Of a stretch of 5,418 nucleotides of DNA, positions 1-4,838 are shown piece after piece. The position numbers were made by a program, and so were the translations under genes. The DNA is from Alphaproteobacteria bacterium (GTDB taxonomy: Bacteria > Pseudomonadota > Alphaproteobacteria > Puniceispirillales > Puniceispirillaceae): NCBI GenBank assembly GCA_011522945.1, contig WTHY01000159.1:1-5418 (forward strand). The letters run 5' to 3'. Numbering within the stretch: position 1 is the stretch's first letter; every line of letters begins with the position of its first letter. Under the pieces are notes generated by a model. That model was not told the DNA's origin, did no database searches, and saw nothing but the letters and a program-made list of their open reading frames with translations.

Positions 1-761
1 ATCTTACGCCAAATAGAATAGGCTGTTTTACGGCGTCCTGTGATCTGACATTCAATCTCCGCTGCATCAATTACTGATTGTAGATCAGCACTAATACGCG
101 GGATCATACTATCACTTTCACCGGCAAGAAACTCTAGCCGTGTCAGAATGGACGTGCGCATTTCAGGGTGCAATACCGCAAAAGCTGTATCTTCTAAAAC
201 ATACTGAAATCGCGTGATTCCAAGCCGTTCTGCGAGTGGCGCAAAGATATCCAAGGTTTCCCTGGCAATACGCTCTTTTTTATCCTGACGCGTAAATGAT
301 TCAATCGTTCGCATATTATGAGAACGGTCCGCCAGCTTTACTAGCAGCACCCGAATATCCTGGCTTGTTGCAAAAATGAGCTTACGAAAACTCTCTTCCT
401 GCTGCGCTTGTTTCGTCTGATTGGTAAGACGAGTTAGTTTTGTCACGCCATCAACCAAATAGCGCACGTCAGACCCGAAATGCTCTTCAATCTCTTCTAA
501 TGATACATCACAATCCTCTACCGTATCATGCAGCAGAGCTGTAATAATTGTATCAAGATCAAGATGCATATCCGCCAATTCAAGGCCGACAGCAAGTGGA
601 TGGGTAAAATAGGGTTCACCAGAGGCTCTTTTTTGGCCGTCATGCGCCTCACGCCCAAATGTAAAGGCGCGGTCAAGGCGTTCTTGTTCAAGAAACGGGT
701 TATAGGCCCTTATACGGCTTAATAGGTCCGCATAGGCGATAGAAACAGCATCATCTAACAT
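1..761 (-). CDS. relA: Bifunctional (p)ppGpp synthetase/hydrolase (RelA/SpoT family), N-terminal part
   Basis: Long Rel/SpoT-type stringent factor. It makes (p)ppGpp from GTP/GDP and ATP and hydrolyses it, in the cytoplasm. The 253 complete codons visible cover the HD hydrolase domain and the beginning of the synthetase domain; the rest, including the TGS and ACT/RRM regions, lies beyond the left edge. Visible hydrolase residues are His54 (FTHPLAV), His78-Asp79 with Glu82-Asp83 (LLHDTVED) and Asp145 (KLADRSHNMRT), so the hydrolase site looks intact, unlike E. coli RelA. The stretch RIARETLDIFAPLAERLGI is typical of the family, and TGRRKTAYSIWRK opens the synthetase domain. It lies 63 bp downstream of rpoZ on the same strand, a common arrangement. 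The start is uncertain: ATG at 761 has no Shine-Dalgarno, and an in-frame ATG at 782 adds seven residues and sits at a predicted transcription start. Family identity is very secure; whether to call it relA, spoT or rsh is convention. Confidence 0.95.
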   Translation of the reverse strand, partial: MLDDAVSIAYADLLSRIRAYNPFLEQERLDRAFTFGREAHDGQKRASGEPYFTHPLAVGLELADMHLDLDTIITALLHDTVEDCDVSLEEIEEHFGSDVRYLVDGVTKLTRLTNQTKQAQQEESFRKLIFATSQDIRVLLVKLADRSHNMRTIESFTRQDKKERIARETLDIFAPLAERLGITRFQYVLEDTAFAVLHPEMRTSILTRLEFLAGESDSMIPRISADLQSVIDAAEIECQITGRRKTAYSIWRK

Positions 762-780
762 GGGTTTTTGTGCTATTAAC

Positions 781-817
781 ATGTGCGCATTATAGCGCAC
801 ATAGCAGCGTTTTGCAC
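781..817 (-). promoter_or_regulatory. Candidate rel promoter: perfect TATAAT inside an inverted repeat
   Basis: On the minus strand, arms ATGTGCGC and GCGCACAT (802-795 and 788-781) form a perfect 8-bp inverted repeat. The 6-base centre (794-789) is exactly TATAAT. A 17-bp spacing would place the -35 at 817-812 (GTGCAA), which is weak. The predicted start of transcription falls near 782, the A of an in-frame ATG for rel. The same sequence could form an RNA hairpin in a read-through rpoZ-rel transcript. It is not followed by a U run, so it is a poor rho-independent terminator. The promoter role is inferred; the repeat and hexamer are read directly. Confidence 0.5.
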
Positions 818-824
818 GGCGGGA

Positions 825-1238
825 TTACTTGTCCGAGCCAAGAATGCTGAAATCGGCATCTTCAAAGCCGGTTGAATCAAGCTCTTCACTACTGCCAACC
901 TGCATACCGTCATCTTCGCCAAAGCTGCTGATATTTGCATCACCAACCATTGCTGACAAATCACTTGCAGCAACCTCTGCAGCTTCGTCTTCAACGAGCT
1001 CTTCTTCACGTACATTTAATCGCTGTAAGCCACGCACGATAGCATCTTGCACACGGCCAGTATCGATACTCTCCGCAGCGATTTCCCGCAAAGCTACAAC
1101 GGGGTTTTTATCATTGTCACGATCAATCGTCAGCAACTCACCCTTTTGAATTGAACGAGCGCGCTGTGCAGCTGTTAGCACAAGGTCAAAACGGTTTGGA
1201 ATTTTTTCAATGCAATCTTCAACGGTAACGCGTGCCAT
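825..1238 (-). CDS. rpoZ: RNA polymerase omega subunit
   Basis: Omega subunit of RNA polymerase, 137 residues. It binds beta-prime, assists assembly, and contributes to ppGpp site 1. The N-terminus MARVTVEDCIEKIPNRFDLV and the following TAAQRARSI are the conserved omega core, and VVALREIA (residues 47-54) completes it. Residues about 78-137 form a tail with 19 Asp/Glu and only one basic residue (the last Lys), so the protein is longer than the E. coli form (91 residues); extended tails are usual in alphaproteobacteria. The start at 1238 is chosen because the family begins MARVT and because GGAG lies ten bases upstream (minus strand, 1252-1249). A longer frame starting at 1304 would add 22 unconserved residues across the candidate promoter. 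It follows folK by 97 bp and precedes rel. Identity is secure. Confidence 0.97.
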   Translation of the reverse strand: MARVTVEDCIEKIPNRFDLVLTAAQRARSIQKGELLTIDRDNDKNPVVALREIAAESIDTGRVQDAIVRGLQRLNVREEELVEDEAAEVAASDLSAMVGDANISSFGEDDGMQVGSSEELDSTGFEDADFSILGSDK

Positions 1239-1271
1239 AGTTGCTAGTCTCCAAAAAAGGGGTAATGAGCG

Positions 1272-1304
1272 CGGATATTTATCCGAATTACAGAAAAAAT
1301 TCAA
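1272..1304 (-). promoter_or_regulatory. Candidate sigma70-type rpoZ promoter with -10 in a palindrome
   Basis: Minus strand: -35 TTGAAT at 1304-1299, a 17-bp spacer, then -10 TAAATA at 1281-1276. The predicted start is near 1269, giving a leader of about 30 bases that contains the GGAG ribosome site of rpoZ. The -10 is centred in the inverted repeat CGGATAAATATCCG (1285-1272). This would let rpoZ-rel be transcribed separately from folK. The hexamers and spacing are seen; promoter activity is inferred. Confidence 0.5.
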
Positions 1305-1335
1305 GAAAAAACATTCTTATGCCAATAGGAGACAA

Positions 1336-1845
1336 TTAGTTAGATTTGAATTTGGATATATCTTGTCCCTCAGGCAGTTCTCTTATCAGCTGCGCTATAG
1401 CCTTATGCGAAATCGGATGCACCCAATCTGGCGCCACATCCCGTAATGGATATAAAACAAAGGCACGGTCTTGAAGTCGTGGATGCGGCAAGGTCAAACT
1501 AGGCTCCACAAAAATACCCTGCCCAAAATCAATTATATCAAGGTCTACTGTGCGCTCTGCATTTTTGACCGTTCTTATGCGCCCAAACTGCGCCTCAATC
1601 TCTTGCAATACCCGTAATGCTTGATGCGCCTCTAAATCTGTTTCACATCGAAGCACAGCATTTAAAAAATCTGGTTGGTCGGATATGGGCACTGCAGCTG
1701 TTTTATACCAGTGCGATATCTTTTGTACTTCAATCCCATGTTGTGGCAACATCTCAACAGCCGCCTGCAGCCCATCAATAAGGCTGTGATAGCCCTCCAC
1801 TATATTATTACCGCCAATAGCTACAAATAAAATTGCTTTGGGCAT
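1336..1845 (-). CDS. folK: 2-amino-4-hydroxy-6-hydroxymethyldihydropteridine pyrophosphokinase (HPPK)
   Basis: Cytoplasmic folate-pathway enzyme that transfers pyrophosphate from ATP to 6-hydroxymethyl-7,8-dihydropterin ahead of dihydropteroate synthase. From the chosen ATG (169 residues), the order of family landmarks is: AIGGNN (9-14, in place of the common GSN), HWYKTAAVP (45-53), QPDFLNAVLRCETDL (57-71), IEAQFGRIR (83-91), AERTVDLDI (96-104) with the two Mg-binding aspartates Asp101 and Asp103, then LPHPRLQDRAFVLYPL (119-134). Length fits the family (E. coli about 159). Start choice is open: ATG at 1845 is nearest the conserved core and has a modest GGA seven bases upstream; ATG at 1857 and TTG at 1869 are in frame and would give 173 or 177 residues. 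It heads the leftward folK-rpoZ-rel block. No other folate gene is in the window. Identity is secure; the start is not. Confidence 0.93.
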   Translation of the reverse strand: MPKAILFVAIGGNNIVEGYHSLIDGLQAAVEMLPQHGIEVQKISHWYKTAAVPISDQPDFLNAVLRCETDLEAHQALRVLQEIEAQFGRIRTVKNAERTVDLDIIDFGQGIFVEPSLTLPHPRLQDRAFVLYPLRDVAPDWVHPISHKAIAQLIRELPEGQDISKFKSN

Positions 1846-1870
1846 AGAGGAGTCCATTCTGATAACCAAG

Positions 1871-1910
1871 TCTTAATCGGATGATATAGCTCTTAATCGA
1901 GAGATATAGT
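1871..1910. repeat. Tandem 20-bp direct repeat in the folK/NYN divergent spacer
   Basis: Two adjacent 20-bp units, TCTTAATCGGATGATATAGC and TCTTAATCGAGAGATATAGT, match at 16 of 20 positions, with TCTTAATCG and GATATAG shared exactly. The period is close to two helical turns, so two protein dimers could bind on the same face. The pair lies just upstream of folK and about 100 bp upstream of the NYN gene start. The rest of this spacer (1911-2001) is AT-rich; TATAAA at 1958-1963 is a possible rightward -10 but has no well-spaced -35. An operator role is inferred only. Confidence 0.55.
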
Positions 1911-2001
1911 AGGCAAGCTGATTTGCAAAGCTGGACAATAGCTGTTTTTCAGGCTTGTATAAAGCTATAGATTATTGATGACTGTATTTTTTAAGACATT
2001 T

Positions 2002-2006
2002 GGAGA
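2002..2006 (+). promoter_or_regulatory. Ribosome binding site that fixes the NYN gene start
   Basis: GGAGA lies five bases before ATG 2012. The longer frame beginning with TTG at 2000 overlaps this site, so the ATG at 2012 is the likely start. GTG at 2009 is also in frame but would be too close to the site. Confidence 0.75.
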
Positions 2007-2011
2007 CTGTG

Positions 2012-2536
2012 ATGGTTACAGAACGCATCGCTTTATTTATTGACGGGTCTAACTTCCATACAACGATAAAATTACTTGGCCTTGAAGTTGACTATGTTCG
2101 GTTTCTACAAGAGTTCCAGACCTATGGTGATCTCGTGCGGGCGTATTATTACACAGCTCTACCAGATCCTACCGAAGTGTCACCCCTTCGTAAACTCATT
2201 GATTTCCTTGACTATAATGGCTTTGCAGTCGTGAGCAAACAGACGAAGGAGTTTCTAGATCCAACAACTGGCAAACGTCGCATCAAAGGTAATATGGACA
2301 TGGAACTTGCCATGGATATGCTGAAACTTGCGCCGCATCTTGACCATGTATATCTGTTTTCAGGTGATGGTGATTTCTGCCGCCTCTTATCTGAAATCCA
2401 AGATATCGGGGTTAAAGTGACAGTTGTGTCTTCCACACATACTAGCCCGAATATGGTTGCTGATGAATTACGCAGAAAAGCAGATAGATTCCTCGACTTG
2501 GAGGATTTGCGTGAGAGGCTTGTGCGGGCTGGGTAA
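2012..2536 (+). CDS. NYN domain (LabA/DUF88-like) putative ribonuclease
   Basis: 174-residue single-domain protein of the NYN/PIN-like fold, a family with known or predicted metal-dependent RNA cleavage. It opens with ALFIDGSNF (7-15), whose Asp11 is the first acidic active-site residue. Further candidates are Asp96 and Asp102 in KGNMDMELAMDM (92-103), followed by the diagnostic YLFSGDGDF (114-122) with Asp119 and Asp121. The segment VKVTVVS (134-140) is a predicted core strand typical of LabA-like members. No signal peptide or membrane segment is visible and there is no extra C-terminal domain, so it is probably cytoplasmic. Its TAA overlaps the ATG of the uracil-DNA glycosylase by one base (TAATG), indicating coupled translation. 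The true substrate is unknown. The acidic cluster looks complete, so activity is plausible, but neither RNA specificity nor function can be read from sequence. Confidence 0.88.
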   Translation: MVTERIALFIDGSNFHTTIKLLGLEVDYVRFLQEFQTYGDLVRAYYYTALPDPTEVSPLRKLIDFLDYNGFAVVSKQTKEFLDPTTGKRRIKGNMDMELAMDMLKLAPHLDHVYLFSGDGDFCRLLSEIQDIGVKVTVVSSTHTSPNMVADELRRKADRFLDLEDLRERLVRAG

Positions 2537-3177
2537 TGTCAGAGCTAGATATTATTGCGCCGTTAAACTGCCAAAAATGCCAGAGACTTGCTGCCTTTCT
2601 AAAGATACAAAATGAGCAGCACCCAGACTGGCATAATGCTCCTGTTCCCTCATTCGGGCCTGCGACAGCACGTTTGTTAATATTGGGACTCGCACCTGGA
2701 TTACGCGGCGCTAACGCAACTGGGCGCCCCTTTACAGGAGATCATGCAGGACAAACGCTTTATAACACCCTCCTGGCACATAAATTTGCCATAGGACAGT
2801 ATGCAGAAGATGGAAATGACAGCTTAACCTTGCCTGACACACGCATTAGCAATGCAGTGAGATGTGTGCCTCCACAAAATAAGCCTACCACCGAGGAGGT
2901 GCATAATTGCCGGCCCTATTTAGATGTAGAATTGGCAAAAATGCAGAATTTACAAATTATTCTAAGCCTTGGGAAAATCTCGCATGATAGTATTTTGCGG
3001 CATTTTGGCTTCAAATTGCGCAGATTTCCATTTGCGCATGAAGCTATACATAGGCTTGATAATGGGTTGATACTGGTCGATAGCTACCATTGTTCACGCT
3101 ATAACACGCAAACTGGACGCCTAACCCAAAAGATGTTTGATGCTGTTTTTGACAAGATTAAAGACTTACTTGTCTAG
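2536..3177 (+). CDS. Uracil-DNA glycosylase, family 5 (UDGb)-like, 4Fe-4S
   Basis: 213-residue base-excision repair glycosylase that removes uracil, and in related UDGb enzymes other deaminated bases, from DNA. Motif 1 is GLAPGLRGANATGRPFTGD (51-69), the UDGb pattern rather than the family 4 one (family 4 carries a GExPG motif). Motif 2 is SYHCSRYNTQTGRLT (183-197) with the conserved His185; many relatives have HPS where this has HCS. Cys12 and Cys15 (CQKC), Cys110 and Cys125 match the four ligands of the iron-sulfur cluster in families 4 and 5. Length is in the usual range. The ATG at 2536 overlaps the preceding NYN stop; there is no strong ribosome site of its own, so it is probably translated by re-initiation. 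It converges with smpB, with 27 bp between stops. Glycosylase superfamily membership is secure; the family 5 assignment rests on motif 1 and the absence of a polar residue at the usual catalytic place. Confidence 0.92.
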   Translation: MSELDIIAPLNCQKCQRLAAFLKIQNEQHPDWHNAPVPSFGPATARLLILGLAPGLRGANATGRPFTGDHAGQTLYNTLLAHKFAIGQYAEDGNDSLTLPDTRISNAVRCVPPQNKPTTEEVHNCRPYLDVELAKMQNLQIILSLGKISHDSILRHFGFKLRRFPFAHEAIHRLDNGLILVDSYHCSRYNTQTGRLTQKMFDAVFDKIKDLLV

Positions 3178-3182
3178 ACAAG
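3169..3182. repeat. 14-bp perfect palindrome at the UDG stop codon
   Basis: CTTGTCTAGACAAG is perfectly self-complementary and contains the TAG stop of the glycosylase gene. As RNA it could form only a short five-pair stem with a four-base loop, and no U run follows on either strand. It is therefore not a convincing terminator for the convergent UDG and smpB transcripts. No other terminator was found in the 27-bp gap. Confidence 0.4.
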
Positions 3183-3204
3183 CACCTATCACCCTTAAAT
3201 TGGT

Positions 3205-3660
3205 CTAGCGCCCTCTCAAAAGTCTTTGCTTTTGTCTATCCCAATCCCGTTGCTTGGATGCTTCTCGCTTATCTTGCTTTTTGCGGCCGCGTGCCAGGCC
3301 AATTGATAATTTTGCAATGCCACGATCAGTAAAATACAAAGATAATGGTACGAGGGTATAGCCATCTCGGCGGATCATACCAAGCAGTTTATCACGTTCC
3401 CTTCCACTAACTAACAGCTGGCGGACACGTTTTGGCTCATGATTATCTCGTGCAGCTGGATAGACGGGAATGTTCGCATTAAACAAACATAACTTACCTC
3501 TATCTTCGCCAGCATAGCTCTCTGCTATAGACGCCCTGCCTGTGCGCAACGATTTGACCTCTGAGCCTGTCAGAACAAGCCCAGCCTCAACCGTCTCTTC
3601 AATCTGATAATCATGTCTGGCGCGCCTGTTTTCAGCAACACGACCGCTCGTAATGGACAT
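3205..3660 (-). CDS. smpB: SsrA-binding protein SmpB
   Basis: Partner of tmRNA in trans-translation: it delivers tmRNA to stalled ribosomes and mimics a codon-anticodon element in the empty decoding site. 151 residues. NRRARHDYQIEETVEAGLVL (11-30) and GSEVKSLRTGRASI (32-45) are the signature OB-barrel start; LFNANIPVY (59-67), RDGYTLVPLSLYF (98-110) and LSIGLARGRKKQDKRE (118-133) follow, then a basic C-terminal helix RDWDRQKQRLLRGR. At the tail position where E. coli SmpB has His136 (KKQHDKR), this protein has Gln129 (RKKQDKR). It starts 30 bp after the dapA stop on the same strand, so it is likely co-transcribed with dapA; its ribosome site is weak. The tmRNA gene is not in the window. Identity is secure. 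Confidence 0.97.
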   Translation of the reverse strand: MSITSGRVAENRRARHDYQIEETVEAGLVLTGSEVKSLRTGRASIAESYAGEDRGKLCLFNANIPVYPAARDNHEPKRVRQLLVSGRERDKLLGMIRRDGYTLVPLSLYFTDRGIAKLSIGLARGRKKQDKREASKQRDWDRQKQRLLRGR

Positions 3661-3690
3661 TATTCAGACTTTCTATCAAGAGGATGTAAA

Positions 3691-4605
3691 TTACAGTAAT
3701 TCTGCAGCTTCTAGAGCCGCGTCAACTGTGGCTTTTGAACTATCTGCGATTTCAGTTAATGGCAATCGTGTCTGACGGCCACATAAGCCTAACCGTTCTG
3801 CTGCATATTTGACCGGACCTGGGCTTGCCTCACAGAAAAGCGCATCATGAAGCGGCATTAACCTGCGATTGATAGCCATTGCATCTGGGATTCGGTTCTC
3901 TTTAAAAGCCACATGCATCTGTGAGACCAGTGCCGGTGCTATATTACTTACAACTGAAATGACACCATGCCCACCAGCTGCAAGATATCCGATTTGGGTA
4001 CCATCTTCACCTGATAATTGGGCAAAGCTATCGCCAAGTAGGTTAACAAGGCGCGTTGGCCGCCCACAATCAGCTGTCGCATCCTTAATGCCAACAATAT
4101 TCTTATGCTTAGCCAATGTTGCAAGCGTTCCATCTTGCACCTGTATAATCGACCGGCCTGGAATATCATAGACAATAAGCGGTATAGAAATAGCATCAGC
4201 AACAGCGTGAAAATGCGCTGTTAAGCCAGCCTGTGTTGGTTTGTTGTAATAGGGGGCAACAACCAGAACAGCATCTGCACCAACCTCCTCTGCATGCTGG
4301 GCCAGACGCACAGATTCCGCTGTGTTATTTGAACCTGCGCCTGCAATAACAGGCACACGTCCAGCTGCTTGCTGAACACAAAGTTCCACTACACGATCAT
4401 GCTCATCATGACTTAATGTTGGAGACTCACCTGTCGTGCCGACAGGCACAAGACCATGTATGCCTTGCTCGATTTGCCATTCCACAAGTTTTAAAAACGC
4501 ATCTTCGTCAACCTTTCCATTTGAAAATGGGGTTATGAGTGCGGTATTTGCGCCTGAAAATGCTGTTTGTGGATATAGGCTGTCCATAAAATTCAACTTT
4601 CGCAT
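3691..4605 (-). CDS. dapA: 4-hydroxy-tetrahydrodipicolinate synthase
   Basis: First committed step of the diaminopimelate/lysine branch: condensation of pyruvate with aspartate semialdehyde in the cytoplasm, feeding peptidoglycan and lysine synthesis. 304 residues, a TIM barrel with the family landmarks: GTTGESPTL (56-64) with Thr57-Thr58, PYYNKP (118-123), VYDIPGR (145-151) with Tyr146 and Arg151, and the Schiff-base Lys174 in VGIKDAT (171-177). The usual Asn after the catalytic Tyr (YN-x-P) is Asp147 here. Length is normal (about 290-300). The ATG at 4605 gives six residues more than the ATG at 4587; neither has a strong ribosome site, and the shorter form (298 residues) is equally credible. 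It is followed at 30 bp by smpB and divergent from the dehydratase gene. DapA is preferred over other aldolase-superfamily members because of the GTTGESPTL and YYNKP motifs. Confidence 0.95.
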   Translation of the reverse strand: MRKLNFMDSLYPQTAFSGANTALITPFSNGKVDEDAFLKLVEWQIEQGIHGLVPVGTTGESPTLSHDEHDRVVELCVQQAAGRVPVIAGAGSNNTAESVRLAQHAEEVGADAVLVVAPYYNKPTQAGLTAHFHAVADAISIPLIVYDIPGRSIIQVQDGTLATLAKHKNIVGIKDATADCGRPTRLVNLLGDSFAQLSGEDGTQIGYLAAGGHGVISVVSNIAPALVSQMHVAFKENRIPDAMAINRRLMPLHDALFCEASPGPVKYAAERLGLCGRQTRLPLTEIADSSKATVDAALEAAELL

Positions 4606-4630
4606 GAAGAGACTGTACTTCTGAGCCGCT

Positions 4631-4659
4631 AGTTTAGCACAAATGACTAAAAAGGCCAG
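4631..4659 (-). promoter_or_regulatory. Weak candidate dapA promoter (extended -10)
   Basis: Minus strand TGCTAAACT at 4639-4631 reads as an extended -10 (TG-n-TAAACT); 17 bp upstream is CTGGCC at 4659-4654, a poor -35. TTGACT at 4675-4670 followed by TTTAGT is an alternative. The leader to dapA would be about 20 bases. Only a tentative call; the remaining spacer (4660-4760) is AT-rich with no gene that can be supported. Confidence 0.25.
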
Positions 4660-4763
4660 TCCAGCAATAAGTCAATCTTGCAAAGACAACTCGCAAATTG
4701 TGAAATTTTCTTTTTTAGAATTCCCTTAACTTAACTATCATACGGGCATTATTGCACTTAAGG

Positions 4764-4792
4764 TTCAAAGCCTATTGATCAGGCTGATAAAT
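4764..4792 (+). promoter_or_regulatory. Candidate dehydratase promoter overlapped by a 19-bp dyad
   Basis: TTCAAA (4764-4769), 16 bp, then GATAAA (4786-4791) is a plausible but imperfect sigma70-like promoter. ATTGATCAGGCTGATAAAT (4774-4792) is a dyad in which 8 of 9 base pairs match around a central G, and it covers the spacer and the -10. A regulator bound there could compete with RNA polymerase. A second possible -10, TATCAT at 4736-4741, lacks a recognisable -35. Confidence 0.4.
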
Positions 4793-4838
4793 CCGCCATA
4801 GAGTTTTACACTGACACTTCCTTGATTATGAGAGAGAT

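Noticed and set aside
781..802. Rho-independent terminator between rpoZ and rel
   Set aside because: The stem is good, but it is followed by GTTAATAGCAC rather than a U run; a promoter dyad explains it better.
829..1149. 106-codon rightward Ser-rich frame
   Set aside because: It is fully antisense to rpoZ; its Ser richness follows from the acidic and Ala-rich codons of the omega tail.
825..1304. Longer rpoZ with a 22-residue N-terminal extension
   Set aside because: The extension is not omega-like, it overlaps the candidate promoter, and GGAG plus the conserved MARVT start support 1238.
1297..1320. Terminator after folK from the AAGAA/TTCTT stem and T-rich runs
   Set aside because: The stem is only five A/T-rich pairs and would be unstable; the T-rich stretch is better explained as part of the rpoZ promoter.
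1870..2001. LexA-type SOS box upstream of the NYN-UDG pair
   Set aside because: No GTTC-N7-GTTC or GAAC-N7-GAAC pattern, the usual alphaproteobacterial form, is present.
3869..4171. 100-codon rightward frame inside dapA
   Set aside because: It is antisense to a clearly functional dapA and shows no recognisable domain or ribosome site.
4643..4729. 28-codon rightward small ORF in the dapA/dehydratase spacer
   Set aside because: It has no Shine-Dalgarno, low-complexity composition and no recognisable motif; it also overlaps the candidate dapA promoter.
4774..4792. FNR/Anr-type site (TTGAT-N4-ATCAA)
   Set aside because: The left half fits but the right half does not, so only a generic dyad is claimed.
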